From: Flavobacteriales bacterium
Lineage (GTDB): Bacteria; Bacteroidota; Bacteroidia; Flavobacteriales_F; PHOS-HE28
Length of the DNA: 64,000 bases
Assembly (NCBI GenBank): GCA_016703105.1
Contig: JADJCS010000004.1
Location: forward strand, 310,001-374,000
Direction of reading: 5' to 3'
Part shown: positions 8,714 to 17,898 of the stretch, piece by piece
Layout: the number at the start of each line of letters is the position of its first letter
How positions within the stretch are numbered: position 1 is the stretch's first letter
Made by a program: the position numbers and the translations under genes
Notes under the pieces: model-generated
Database searches by the model: none
The model's input: only the letters and a program-made list of their open reading frames with translations
What the model was told of the DNA's origin: nothing

Positions 8714-11590
8714 ATGTCCGTAACTCAAGAAGAAACATCCGGAACCGCGGTCGCCACCACGGATGACAAGCGCCTCTTTCTTCTCGACGCGTTCGCGCTC
8801 ATCTACCGCGCCTACTTCAGCTTCATCCGCGCCCCTCGCGTGAACAGCAAGGGCTTCAACACCAGCGCGGCCTTCGGATTCACGACGACCTTGTTGGACC
8901 TGATCAAGCGCGAGAAGCCCACGCACATCGCCGTGGTCTTCGACACTTCCGCGCCCACCGAGCGCCACGAGACGCTGCTGGACTATAAAGCCAACAGGGA
9001 AGAGATGCCCGATGATATCCGCAGCAATCTCGTTTACATCCGCCGCATCATCGAGGCGATGAACATCCCTGTGCTGGAGAGCGATGGCTACGAGGCGGAT
9101 GATGTGATCGGCACGCTGGCGAAGAAGGCCGAGGTCGAAGGCTACACCACGTACATGGTGACGCCGGACAAGGACTTCGGGCAGCTGGTAACGGACAAGA
9201 TCATCATGTACAAGCCGGGTCGTGGCGGTGATCCTCCGGAGAAGCTCGGCCCGAAGGAGATCTGCGAGCGCTGGGGCGGGCTCACCAGTCCCGAGCAAGT
9301 GAAGGACATCCTCGGCCTCATGGGCGATGCCGTGGACAACATCCCAGGAATACCGGGAATCGGAGAGAAGACCGCGATGAAGTTGGTGCAGCAATTCGGA
9401 TCGCTGGAAGGCGTGATCGAAGGCGCGGAGCAGTTGAAGGGCAAGCAGAAGGAGAACGTGATCGCCTTCGCGGAGCAGGGCCGCATGAGCAAAATGCTCG
9501 CGACCATCAACATCAATGCACCGGTAGAGCTGGACCACGACGCGCTGCACCTCGATCCGCCCGACGCGACCAAAGTGCTCGAGGTCTTCAGCGAACTGGA
9601 GTTCAAGAACCTTACAAGCCGCGTGCTCGGGGACCGAACGAACGGAGCCACCGCTCCGGAAGAGAAGGTGACCAAGAAGGGCGCATCGCCAGCAGCGACC
9701 GGGCAAGTGGACCTGTTCGGAACGACGGTGGATGCCGATGGCAACGTCGAGCTGAAGGAGTTCGCGAACATCGACACGGTGAAGCACCGCTACTTGCTGG
9801 AGGACACGAGCGAAAAAATGTACATGCTGGCGGCCCAGTTGAAGAAGCAGCCACGTTTCTGTTTCGATACCGAGACCACAGGCACCGATGAGCGTACCGC
9901 CGAGCTCGTAGGCCTTGCTTTCAGCTGGAAGGCGCACGAAGGCTACTACGTGCCCGTGCCCACCGACCGCGCCGAGGCGCAGCGGATCGTGGACATCTTC
10001 AAGCCGATGCTGGAGAACGAGGCCATCGGCAAGGTGGCGCAGAACGCCAAGTACGATATCCGCGTGCTGGCGAACTACGGCGTGGAAGTGAAGGGCCCGC
10101 TCTTCGACACGATGATCGCGCACTACCTACTGAAGCCCGATCAGCAGAAGCACGGGATGGACTACTTGAGCGAGGCCTATCTGGGCTATCGACCGGTGAG
10201 CATCGAAACGCTCATCGGTGAAAAGGGGAGAGGCAAGGTGCAGAGAAGTATGCGCGATGCGGACATCAATGCCGTGAAGGAGTACAGCGCAGAGGATGCC
10301 GACATCACCTGGCAACTCTCCGAGAAGTTCTCGCCGCTGTTGGAGCAGGATGAAGTGACAACGCTCTTCAACGAAGTGGAGATGCCGCTGGTACACGTAC
10401 TCGCGGACATGGAGACCGAAGGCATCCGCATCGACATCCCCGCTCTGATGCAGTTCAGCGAAGAGCTCGGTGCGGACATCCTCAAGCTCCAGGACGAGAT
10501 CCACAAGGCCTGCGGCGTTCCGTTCAACATCGACAGCCCCAAGCAGCTTGGTGACGTGCTTTTCGAGACCTTGAAGTTGGGAGGCGACAAGGTGAAGAAG
10601 ACCGCGAAGACGGGCCAGTACCAGACGAGCGAGGACATCCTACAGGAACTGAGCAACGCGCACCCCGCCATCCCGCTCATCCTCGACTACCGCAGCCTGC
10701 GCAAGTTGAAGGGCACTTACGTGGACACATTGCCCGAAGCCGCCGATAGGGACACGCACCGTGTCCACACCAGTTACTTGCAAACGGTGGCCGCCACGGG
10801 TCGTCTGGCGAGCAACGACCCCAACTTGCAGAACATCCCGATCCGCACGGAAAAGGGGCGCGAGATCCGTAAGGCCTTCGTTTCGCGCAACGCCGACTAC
10901 CAGCTGCTCAGTGCCGATTACAGCCAGATCGAGCTGCGCATCATCGCGCACATGAGCGGCGACCACAACATGCAGGAGGCCTTCCGTCACGGGCTGGACA
11001 TCCACGCGGCCACCGCAGCGAAAGTCTTCAATGTGGACATCGCAGCCGTGACCCGCGACCAGCGCAGCCGGGCCAAGGCCGTCAACTTCGGCATCGCTTA
11101 CGGGCAAGGCGCCTTCGGGCTTTCGCAGAACCTGGGTATCCCGCGCGCGGAGGCGAAACAGATCATCGACGACTACTTCGCCCAATTCCCCGGGGTACGC
11201 AACTACATGGACGAGATGATAGGCTTCTGCAGGGCCAACGGCTACATCAAGACCATGATGGGCCGTCGCCGGTACCTGCCGGATATCACCAGCGCCAACA
11301 ACACCGTGCGCGCGCAGGCCGAACGCATCGCCATCAACGCACCCATGCAGGGCAGTGCGGCGGACATCATCAAAGTAGCCATGGTCAGCATACACCGGGA
11401 GTTGAAGCAGCGCCGCTTAAAGAGCAAGTTGCTGCTACAGGTGCATGATGAACTGGTCTTCGATACGCATAACAGCGAAACGGAAGAGCTGAAAGTGCTG
11501 GTGCGTGATCGGATGCAGGGCGCCATGCGATTGGCCGTTCCATTGGTTGTTGACATGGGCGTGGGGAAAAACTGGCTGGAGGCGCACTGA
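8714..11590 (+). CDS. polA: DNA polymerase I
   Basis: A 958-residue family A polymerase with all three domains. The N-terminal 5'-3' nuclease (from about residue 20) has DAFALIYRAYFSF, VVFDTSAPTERH, DGYEADDVIGTL and the helix-hairpin-helix PGIPGIGEKTAMKL. The 3'-5' exonuclease keeps the catalytic FDTETTGTDE, so proofreading is probably active, unlike in some relatives where it is degenerate. The polymerase domain has motif A (DYSQIELRIIAHMSGD), motif B (RSRAKAVNFGIAYGQGAFG) and motif C (QVHDELVFD). The frame is open to 8594, but ATG 8714 is chosen because the family begins here and a -7 box lies just upstream. It acts in repair and Okazaki-fragment processing. Confidence 0.97.
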   Translation: MSVTQEETSGTAVATTDDKRLFLLDAFALIYRAYFSFIRAPRVNSKGFNTSAAFGFTTTLLDLIKREKPTHIAVVFDTSAPTERHETLLDYKANREEMPDDIRSNLVYIRRIIEAMNIPVLESDGYEADDVIGTLAKKAEVEGYTTYMVTPDKDFGQLVTDKIIMYKPGRGGDPPEKLGPKEICERWGGLTSPEQVKDILGLMGDAVDNIPGIPGIGEKTAMKLVQQFGSLEGVIEGAEQLKGKQKENVIAFAEQGRMSKMLATININAPVELDHDALHLDPPDATKVLEVFSELEFKNLTSRVLGDRTNGATAPEEKVTKKGASPAATGQVDLFGTTVDADGNVELKEFANIDTVKHRYLLEDTSEKMYMLAAQLKKQPRFCFDTETTGTDERTAELVGLAFSWKAHEGYYVPVPTDRAEAQRIVDIFKPMLENEAIGKVAQNAKYDIRVLANYGVEVKGPLFDTMIAHYLLKPDQQKHGMDYLSEAYLGYRPVSIETLIGEKGRGKVQRSMRDADINAVKEYSAEDADITWQLSEKFSPLLEQDEVTTLFNEVEMPLVHVLADMETEGIRIDIPALMQFSEELGADILKLQDEIHKACGVPFNIDSPKQLGDVLFETLKLGGDKVKKTAKTGQYQTSEDILQELSNAHPAIPLILDYRSLRKLKGTYVDTLPEAADRDTHRVHTSYLQTVAATGRLASNDPNLQNIPIRTEKGREIRKAFVSRNADYQLLSADYSQIELRIIAHMSGDHNMQEAFRHGLDIHAATAAKVFNVDIAAVTRDQRSRAKAVNFGIAYGQGAFGLSQNLGIPRAEAKQIIDDYFAQFPGVRNYMDEMIGFCRANGYIKTMMGRRRYLPDITSANNTVRAQAERIAINAPMQGSAADIIKVAMVSIHRELKQRRLKSKLLLQVHDELVFDTHNSETEELKVLVRDRMQGAMRLAVPLVVDMGVGKNWLEAH

Positions 11591-11636
11591 GCGGGGCCCG
11601 CCACGGAGGGACCTTTACCCCACACTGGATCCTACC

Positions 11637-12533
11637 ATGGTATCGAACCGATCATCGTGGCCGCTCTTGGCCGGCCTCGTGTTGCTGAGCGCCTGCGGCG
11701 GCGGGGAGCCCACCGGGCAGGACACTCTGAACGTCCCCTCCACGGAGGACTCCACGGCCCAGGCCGAGCGGATGAGGAAGACACGCAATATCTTCTACAA
11801 CATCCCCTCGCCGATGGAAACGGCCGCCCTGCTCAAGAAGGCGGGTGCGGAGTACGACAAGGACATTTTGAACGACGTGCAGAACGTGGACAAGTATACC
11901 GCCGCCAGCAAACAGGCCCTGAACCTGGGTATCTATGGCGCGGACCTCAGCTACGCCAGCGTGAACAACCAGACGCAGGAGAGCATGTTCTTCACCAGTT
12001 GTGCCAAGAAGTTGGCGGACCGGTTGGGCGTGAGCAACGCCTTTGATGATGCCACGCTCGAGCGCATGGAGAAGAACATGAACAACAGGGACTCCCTGCT
12101 CAGCATCATCAGCGAGACATACTGGACCGTGGACGCCTACTTGAAGGAGAATGAGCGGGACAACATCAGTGCCTTGATGATCGCCGGTGGTTGGGTGGAA
12201 GGGCTCTACATCGCCACGCAGGTCTCCCGGGTCAAAGCGACGCCAGAGCTCAAGCAACGCATCGCCGAGCAGAAGCTCAGTCTGCACGATCTGTTGGGCC
12301 TGATGGAAACCTACGAAGGCACGGATGAGGCGTTGGCCAGCGTGAAAGCCGACCTCACCGCGATCGCGGCGCTCTTCGAAGGAGTGGCCGAGCCAGCTGC
12401 GAGCGCGGAAGTGACCCAGGAGAACGGTGTGGCCTTGATCGGCGCTGCCAGTGCCAACACAACATTGAGCGATGACCAGCTCCGGGCCATCACCGAGAAA
12501 GCCTCCACGGTCCGCAACGCCTATATCAACTGA
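11637..12533 (+). CDS. Putative lipoprotein, conserved Bacteroidota type
   Basis: 298 residues. A lipoprotein signal peptide ends in the lipobox LLSAC (cysteine at about residue 20), followed by CGGGEPTGQ, the polar linker common to surface or periplasmic lipoproteins. The mature protein is mainly alpha-helical (for example YTAASKQALNLGIYGADLSY, ESMFFTSCAKKLADRLG and LKENERDNISALMIAGGWVE). No catalytic motif is evident and I do not recognise a named family. The start at ATG 11637 is fixed by the signal peptide. It lies 46 bases after polA and 8 bases before the next secreted-protein gene, so it may share transcripts with both. Confidence 0.75.
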   Translation: MVSNRSSWPLLAGLVLLSACGGGEPTGQDTLNVPSTEDSTAQAERMRKTRNIFYNIPSPMETAALLKKAGAEYDKDILNDVQNVDKYTAASKQALNLGIYGADLSYASVNNQTQESMFFTSCAKKLADRLGVSNAFDDATLERMEKNMNNRDSLLSIISETYWTVDAYLKENERDNISALMIAGGWVEGLYIATQVSRVKATPELKQRIAEQKLSLHDLLGLMETYEGTDEALASVKADLTAIAALFEGVAEPAASAEVTQENGVALIGAASANTTLSDDQLRAITEKASTVRNAYIN

Positions 12534-12541
12534 GCCCCGCC

Positions 12542-12985
12542 ATGATCTCCGTGCGAACCAACTTCGTCCGTACCGCGCTGGCCGGTGCCCTTTTCCTGTT
12601 CGCTGTGGCCGCTCAAGCCCAGTGCCGCAGCTTCGCCAAGAACAAATGCGTGCCGGAGCTGGCCCCCTACAAGTTCAACGAGAGCTTCAATGCCGCGCAA
12701 CTGGCCCCGGGCGAGGAGGCGGAAGTGAACCTCACCTTCTTCAGCGGGCAGGAGTACCGGGTGATGGTATGCACCCATCCTATCCTCGGGGAGGTGAACT
12801 GGAAGTTGATGGACGCGTCCAATAAGATCCTGTTCGAAAGCATGGCGGATGCTCCCAAGCGCTTCTTCGACCTGCGTATGGCCAACACCCAGCAACTCAA
12901 GGTGCATGTCTGGGTGCCGAGTAAGCCCAAGACGGACATGGTGCATGTGGGCTGCGTGGCCATCATGGTCGGCTTCAAGGAGTGA
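12542..12985 (+). CDS. Small secreted protein, unknown function
   Basis: 147 residues with a signal peptide (TALAGALFLFAVAAQAQ). The mature region is a single beta-rich domain of about 120 residues with three cysteines near the N-terminal part (CRSFAKNKC and later MVCTHPI) and one near the end (VGCVAIMVGFKE). The pattern resembles pre-peptidase-C-terminal/CUB-like beta-sandwiches that stabilise secreted proteins (VNLTFFSGQEYRVMVC, KVHVWVPSK). It follows the lipoprotein gene by 8 bases and ends 38 bases before a strong palindromic terminator, so it is the last gene of its transcript. Confidence 0.65.
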   Translation: MISVRTNFVRTALAGALFLFAVAAQAQCRSFAKNKCVPELAPYKFNESFNAAQLAPGEEAEVNLTFFSGQEYRVMVCTHPILGEVNWKLMDASNKILFESMADAPKRFFDLRMANTQQLKVHVWVPSKPKTDMVHVGCVAIMVGFKE

Positions 12986-13023
12986 GCATGAGCGCTCATC
13001 GCTAAGCACGTTGGGTTGCCAAG

Positions 13024-13063
13024 AACGAAGGATCCCGGCCGCTAGCGGCCGGGATCCTTCGTT
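13024..13063. terminator. 40-bp perfect palindrome, bidirectional terminator
   Basis: The two arms AACGAAGGATCCCGGCCGC and its complement are separated only by the central TA, so the whole 40 bases are self-complementary. It sits between convergent genes ending at 12985 (+) and 13110 (-). The outer AACGAA/TTCGTT gives the A-rich 5' and T-rich 3' flanks in both directions. Confidence 0.75.
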
Positions 13064-13109
13064 GCTGTCGATGCGTGAGCCCCTTGTTGGCTTCCAGCAC
13101 CGCCTTCCT

Positions 13110-15206
13110 TTATTCCTTCGTAAAGCGCGTCACTTGCGCCCGGCCGTTCTGATGTAGCACCACCAGATACATGCCCGGCGCGAGGTCGCCGACCGGTAAG
13201 CTGATGCGCTTCGCACCAGCGCTCGCATCCATCTCAGGCAAAGCGCCTACCACGCGGCCTTGCGGGTCGCAGATGTCCACAGTGAGGCGACCGCTTTCGC
13301 GCAGATCAAGTACCAGGTCAGAAGTATGGCGCACGGGGTTCGGCACTACGGCGATGTTGTTCGTGCTGGTGGTGATCAGCTCCGCGAAACCGACCGGTGT
13401 ACCATTGATATTGATGTTGTCCAGGAAGAGGTTGTTACCGCCATCGTTCTGGAAAAGGAACTTGAAACGGAAGTTCCCCACGAAGTAGCTACTGCTGATG
13501 TTGTTCACAGAGGTTTCGGCCCATTGGGCGTCCTGGGTGGGGGTGAACGCGCTGCTCTGGTCGGCGGAGGTGCTGAGGTTGGTGGCGCCATAGAGCTGTT
13601 GACGGAGGCTCCAGTTGTTGCCACAATCGTTGCTCACGTAGAGCCGCAGCAGGTCATTATTATCGGCAGCATGGCGGGCGAACGCGTAGCGGTAGGTGAT
13701 GGTGATGTCCTGGACATTGCTCATGTCAAAGGTGGGGCTCACCAGTTCATCCTTCTCGTCCACCTCGCTCACATGGTTGTTCAGGCGCACGCTCTTGCTG
13801 CTTTGATACCCGGTGGTGGCCACCAACTGGAAGGCGCCGTTGCCCCCGAAGTCGAGGACCGCCCAATCGTTATTGGGCAAGGCCCCGACGTTCTCGAAGC
13901 CCTCGGTGAACGGCGTGGCGAAGCCGGGGTTGGGCAGTACGAGGATGTAGTCGACCTCGTCCGTGCTCACGTCCAAAAGTCCGTTGCCCACCGTCAGGCT
14001 CACAGGATAGAGGCCTGGGGTGGTGTAAGTGACAACCGGGTTGACATCGGTGCTGGTGGCGGGTGTCCCGCCGGGAAAGGTCCAATCACGCTCGGTCACA
14101 CCGTGGTAACTCACGTCGGAAAAGACCACCGAAGCACCGGCACAGATCTGGCGCAAGTTGCTGGTGAACGCGGCAGCGCAAAGCACGTCGTTCCCCGTGG
14201 TACCCGTCGCGGTCAAATTGCTCTGCTGCCAGAGCTGGTTGCGCTGTGCCGTGCTGGAGTTCAAAGCGGAGAGCATCCGTGTCTTCTGGCCCTCGGTGAA
14301 CATCTTTGAGCAATAAGAATACTCCATGTAGTTCTCCACATTGTCGAGCGGGGTGGTGCAGGTGTTGCCATTGAGGGCGCAACTGGTCCAACCTTCGGTG
14401 GGCGGGGTATCGCTCACATTGTCCGTTTCGCCGCAATTGCCCAGAAGGCCGGGCTCGTTCGTTGGCCCCCAAACGTGCCGGAGATTGATCCAATGACCCA
14501 CCTCGTGCGTGAGGGTCCGGGAGCGTCCCACGCTGCTGGTGCCAATGCTGCCCGTGTAATCGTGCAGCAGCACAATACCATCCGCGGCAGCGCCCCATCC
14601 GCCGTTCACAGAGCCCGGCGTTTGCGTGTAACCGGCAGCACCATCAGCGTACGCGCAGGTCCACACGTTCAGATACTTGTTCCGCGGCCACTGGATCAGA
14701 TCCTTCATATCCTGTGTGCCATCGTTGGTCAGGGCGCTCACCGTACGGGTGATACCGCTGGTGCATTCTCCGTTGGGGTCCAATTGTGCTAGGCGGAAGG
14801 TGATGCCTACGTCGGCCACGATCCCTAGGAATTCCGGGCGCACGTTGTCCCAGTCGGCGTTCAACTTGTTGAAATCGTCGTTGAGCACCCGGATCGCATC
14901 GTGTACCTGCGCATCACTGATATTCTCCACCCCATTGTTGTGTATGATATGGAACACGACGGGGATCACATAGGTGTTACCGCCCCGTTCCTCTTCGCTC
15001 AATGCGGCATACTGCTGCGTGAACGCCTCCAGGTCGGCTTCGTACTGGACGATGTCGGCCAGCCTATGCGGGTCATTCTGGTGGAGCGGGGCAAGATGCT
15101 CCAGGCCATGTGTGGAACACATGAAGGGGGCATTCTGCTGGGCGTTGGTGCTGAGAACGGATGCGACAGCCGCGCAGAGCAGCAGGAAAGAGTAACGGAA
15201 GTTCAT
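13110..15206 (-). CDS. M43 (pappalysin-type) secreted zinc metalloprotease with T9SS sorting domain
   Basis: 698 residues with a signal peptide (NFRYSFLLLCAAVASVLSTN). The catalytic domain has the extended zinc site HEVGHWINLRH (HExxHxxNLxH, close to the M43 consensus HExxHxxGLxH) and the expected downstream cysteines (LGNCGETDNV, CALNGNTC) and YMEYSYCSKMFT Met-turn region. A PKD-like domain (SVVFSDVSYHG, TYTTPGLYPVSLTV) follows, then a MAM/jelly-roll-like carbohydrate- or protein-binding region (SVRLNNHVSEVDEKDELVSP, FRFKFLFQNDGGNN). It ends in a type A sorting domain (VVPNPVR to MYLVVLHQNGRAQVTRFT). It is expected at the cell surface or in the medium, degrading proteins. The reading frame extends upstream to 15254, but ATG 15206 begins the signal peptide. 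Confidence 0.9.
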   Translation of the reverse strand: MNFRYSFLLLCAAVASVLSTNAQQNAPFMCSTHGLEHLAPLHQNDPHRLADIVQYEADLEAFTQQYAALSEEERGGNTYVIPVVFHIIHNNGVENISDAQVHDAIRVLNDDFNKLNADWDNVRPEFLGIVADVGITFRLAQLDPNGECTSGITRTVSALTNDGTQDMKDLIQWPRNKYLNVWTCAYADGAAGYTQTPGSVNGGWGAAADGIVLLHDYTGSIGTSSVGRSRTLTHEVGHWINLRHVWGPTNEPGLLGNCGETDNVSDTPPTEGWTSCALNGNTCTTPLDNVENYMEYSYCSKMFTEGQKTRMLSALNSSTAQRNQLWQQSNLTATGTTGNDVLCAAAFTSNLRQICAGASVVFSDVSYHGVTERDWTFPGGTPATSTDVNPVVTYTTPGLYPVSLTVGNGLLDVSTDEVDYILVLPNPGFATPFTEGFENVGALPNNDWAVLDFGGNGAFQLVATTGYQSSKSVRLNNHVSEVDEKDELVSPTFDMSNVQDITITYRYAFARHAADNNDLLRLYVSNDCGNNWSLRQQLYGATNLSTSADQSSAFTPTQDAQWAETSVNNISSSYFVGNFRFKFLFQNDGGNNLFLDNININGTPVGFAELITTSTNNIAVVPNPVRHTSDLVLDLRESGRLTVDICDPQGRVVGALPEMDASAGAKRISLPVGDLAPGMYLVVLHQNGRAQVTRFTKE

Positions 15207-15234
15207 GGTACAAGAGGGGCCAGTAGGGCGCCCA

Positions 15235-15242
15235 CGAAGATA
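15235..15242 (-). promoter_or_regulatory. -7 promoter box (TATCTTCG) of the M43 protease gene
   Basis: The minus strand reads TATCTTCG, ending 28 bases before ATG 15206. Confidence 0.5.
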
Positions 15243-15470
15243 ACCGTTCAGCACCCTGCACGGTTCGCCACGAAGTCCACTTTCCGGCCTTTCCCTTGGG
15301 TTCCAAGTAAGGGATCACAAACCTCTGACGATCCCAAGCGCGAAGCGGTCGGTCTGGGCCGTCAGGTGGTCGATCAACAAGGGCTCCCGTATGGATCCCC
15401 AGGGCACAACACTGTCTCTGAGCCTGCTCCGGCGAAGGCCTGGGTGCCTCCGCGTCTCCGTGTGAGCCAC

Positions 15471-16616
15471 TTAACCGATCGCCACCCGCAGATCCTCGAT
15501 CAGATCTTCGGCATCCTCGGTACCCACGCTCAGGCGGATCAGCGTATCGGCCAGGCCGTTCTTCAGCCGCTCCTCGCGGGGGATGCTCGCGTGGGTCATG
15601 CTTGCGGGGTGGCCGATCAGACTCTCCACACCGCCCAGGGATTCGGCCAAAGCGAAGAGTTTGGTGTTGGAAAGCACGCGTGTGGCATCCGCCATGTGAT
15701 CGCCCTTCAGGGTAAAGCTCACCATGCCGCCGAAGCCGCGCATCTGGCGTTTGGCCACATCGTGGTTGGGATGCGTCGGCAAGCCAGGCCAGTAGACCCG
15801 CTCCACCTTTGGGTTCGTCAGCAGGTATTCCGCGATGGCTTTACCGTTGGTGCAATGCCGCTCCATACGCAGGTGAAGGGTCTTGATGCCCCGCAGCACA
15901 AGAAAACAGTCCATGGGGCCGGGGGTAGCACCGCTGCTGTTCTGCAAAAAGGCCAGGCGCTCGTGCAACGCATCGTCCTTCACCACCAAGGCACCTAGCA
16001 CCACATCGCTGTGGCCACCCAGATACTTCGTGGCACTGTGCATCACGATGTCCGCACCCAGGTCGAGCGGTGTTTGGAGCGCCGGGCTGGCGAAGGTGTT
16101 GTCCACCGCGAGCCAGCAACCCTGCTTGCGGGCCAGCACCGCCAATGCGGCGATGTCGATCACCTTCAGCAAGGGGTTGGTGGGCGTTTCGGCCCAGATC
16201 AACTTGGTCTGCGGTGTGATCGCGGCTGCCACGTTCTCCGGATCGCTCATGTCCACGAAGCTGAAGCGGATGCCGAAGCCCTCATAGATCTTGGTGAAGA
16301 GGCGGTAGGTGCCGCCGTAGAGATCATTGGTGCTCACGACATGATCGCCGGGCTTCAGCAATTTGACGAGGGTATCAATGCTCGCCATGCCCGTGGCGAA
16401 GCACAGACCATGTGTGCCGTTCTCCAGTGTGGCCAGCGCCTTTTGCAACGCGGTACGCGTGGGGTTGTGCGTGCGGCTGTACTCATAGCCCTTGTGATCG
16501 CCCGGAGAGGCCTGCACATAGGTGCTGGTCTGGTAGATCGGCGTCATAATGGCGCCGGTGGTGGGGTCGGGCTCTACGCCGGCATGCACGGCCTTGGTGC
16601 CGAAACGGTGGCTCAT
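15471..16616 (-). CDS. Cys/Met metabolism PLP-dependent enzyme (cystathionine gamma-synthase / lyase family)
   Basis: A 381-residue cytoplasmic enzyme of the trans-sulfuration family. The PLP lysine is Lys197 in SATKYLGGHSDVVLG. Other family motifs are YSRTHNPTR (substrate and PLP contacts from the neighbouring subunit), ATGMASIDTLVKLL, DLYGGTYRLF, ETPTNPLLKVID and VDNTFASP. Its length and motifs fit cystathionine gamma-synthase (O-acyl-homoserine plus cysteine to cystathionine) and cystathionine gamma-lyase equally well; the two cannot be separated by reading. The start MSHRFGTKAVHAG is typical of the family. It is probably transcribed alone from the TACCTTCG box upstream; there is no room for a SAM riboswitch in the 46-base gap. 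Confidence 0.88.
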   Translation of the reverse strand: MSHRFGTKAVHAGVEPDPTTGAIMTPIYQTSTYVQASPGDHKGYEYSRTHNPTRTALQKALATLENGTHGLCFATGMASIDTLVKLLKPGDHVVSTNDLYGGTYRLFTKIYEGFGIRFSFVDMSDPENVAAAITPQTKLIWAETPTNPLLKVIDIAALAVLARKQGCWLAVDNTFASPALQTPLDLGADIVMHSATKYLGGHSDVVLGALVVKDDALHERLAFLQNSSGATPGPMDCFLVLRGIKTLHLRMERHCTNGKAIAEYLLTNPKVERVYWPGLPTHPNHDVAKRQMRGFGGMVSFTLKGDHMADATRVLSNTKLFALAESLGGVESLIGHPASMTHASIPREERLKNGLADTLIRLSVGTEDAEDLIEDLRVAIG

Positions 16617-16650
16617 TCGTCAGGTAGTTGGTCCGCTGTGCGGAGGGCGG

Positions 16651-16658
16651 CGAAGGTA
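16651..16658 (-). promoter_or_regulatory. -7 promoter box (TACCTTCG) of the PLP enzyme gene
   Basis: The minus strand reads TACCTTCG in the short gap after the flippase-like gene, 34 bases before ATG 16616. Confidence 0.5.
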
Positions 16659-16662
16659 ACTT

Positions 16663-17874
16663 TCAGGCAGAGGGCTTGGCCGTCCGCCGCAACCACCTCG
16701 GTAGGATGATCACCCCTATCACCACATACAGGTAGTAGGTGAGCAGCCGCCACACCAGGGCTACGGCACCGATCAATCCCAGGGCAGGCAAGAGGTCTTT
16801 GAAGAAACCGGCGAAGGCCAATTCCGCGAAGCCGCTGGCGCCGGGCGTGGGGCTGATGAGCAGGATCACCCACATCACCAATTGGCGGGCGTAGAGCAGC
16901 ATGTGGTCGCTCACCGGGAAGAAGGCTGCGGCCAGGCAGTTCACTACCAGAAAGCGCGAGGCCCATCCCCACACGGTAGCGGCGAAGCCCTTCGCCCAGT
17001 AACTCACGGGGCGTTCCTTGAGGTCCGCCGAGGCGAGCACGAGATCGTGGCCCGTGGCGGCGATGTCCTGCCGCCAGCGGCGCAACGGCTTCCATTGGAA
17101 GAGCTTCAGGGTCCAATGCTTGATGGCACGCGGGCGGAAGAACACCGCATACCACACGGCCAGGGTCATAGCGACGATCACCGCGTAGCCGATCCAGAAC
17201 ACCACCATCATGTTCAAACCCCCGAAGGCTTCGTCCAAGTGGGGCGGGAAGAGAGCGGCCATGCCCACAAAGGCGAAGACGAGCGGCACGGTGATGATGT
17301 AGAAGAGCTCGTCCAGCATCGCTGTGACCAGCACGATGGCGGTGCTGCGGCCCAGCGCGATCCCTTCGCGTTGCAGGATGAACGCAGCGAACGCGGTGCC
17401 GCCCACCACCGATGGTGCGAGGTTGCAGGCGAATTCCCACAGCATCACCGCATTGAAGCTGCTGCGCCAGCCGAGTTGCTTGCTAGTTAGAATGCGGATG
17501 CGCACGATATAGCCCAGATCCCGGAAAGCGGTGAATAGTAGAGCGAGCAGCAGCCAGCCGGTGCTGTACCACGTCCATTCGACGCTGGTCAGCGCGTCGC
17601 GTGCGATCAGTCGGCGGAAGTCACCGGAGCCATCCGCAGTGGAGGAGAAATCCGCTGGATCGCTGGGATCCACAATGCCGTTGCCGTTGGCATCGTTCCA
17701 GGTGAAGCCGCCGTGTCCGTCCGGTGCGGGCTCAAAGCGCGGGGCGCGTAGGTCGCGCACCAGCAGCCAGCCCGCCGCGAGCAAACCGATGAGGATGGGC
17801 AGCAAGATCCGCCGCCGGCTGAAACCGGAACGGAAAGCCTTCTCTTTGTCCTGTGCTGGCGGCTCCGCGGTCAT
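16663..17874 (-). CDS. Flippase-like (LPG synthase TM / UPF0104) membrane protein with a calcium-loop insert
   Basis: 403 residues. A first transmembrane helix (ILLPILIGLLAAGWLLV, near residues 22-38) is followed by an external segment of about 60 residues, then seven or more transmembrane helices of the lysylphosphatidylglycerol-synthase-TM family (SFNAVMLWEFACNLAPSVVG, AAFILQREGIALGRSTAIVL, PTPGASGFAELAF). The external segment contains NDANGNGIVDPSDPADFS, which has the DxNxDxxxD-like spacing of a dockerin/EF-hand calcium loop and is not part of the usual family architecture. Related proteins are predicted lipid or precursor flippases. The start is supported by a TACATTGG box 7 bases upstream, and the gene is divergent from the EamA transporter. 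Confidence 0.8.
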   Translation of the reverse strand: MTAEPPAQDKEKAFRSGFSRRRILLPILIGLLAAGWLLVRDLRAPRFEPAPDGHGGFTWNDANGNGIVDPSDPADFSSTADGSGDFRRLIARDALTSVEWTWYSTGWLLLALLFTAFRDLGYIVRIRILTSKQLGWRSSFNAVMLWEFACNLAPSVVGGTAFAAFILQREGIALGRSTAIVLVTAMLDELFYIITVPLVFAFVGMAALFPPHLDEAFGGLNMMVVFWIGYAVIVAMTLAVWYAVFFRPRAIKHWTLKLFQWKPLRRWRQDIAATGHDLVLASADLKERPVSYWAKGFAATVWGWASRFLVVNCLAAAFFPVSDHMLLYARQLVMWVILLISPTPGASGFAELAFAGFFKDLLPALGLIGAVALVWRLLTYYLYVVIGVIILPRWLRRTAKPSA

Positions 17875-17881
17875 CTATGGC

Positions 17882-17889
17882 CCAATGTA
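17882..17889 (-). promoter_or_regulatory. -7 promoter box (TACATTGG) of the flippase-like gene
   Basis: The minus strand reads TACATTGG, 7 bases before ATG 17874, in the 24-base gap between divergent genes. Confidence 0.5.
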
Positions 17890-17898
17890 GCTGCCCGC

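Noticed and set aside
16617..16662. SAM riboswitch ahead of the trans-sulfuration enzyme
   Set aside because: The 46-base gap after the previous gene is too short for a SAM riboswitch, and it contains only a promoter box.
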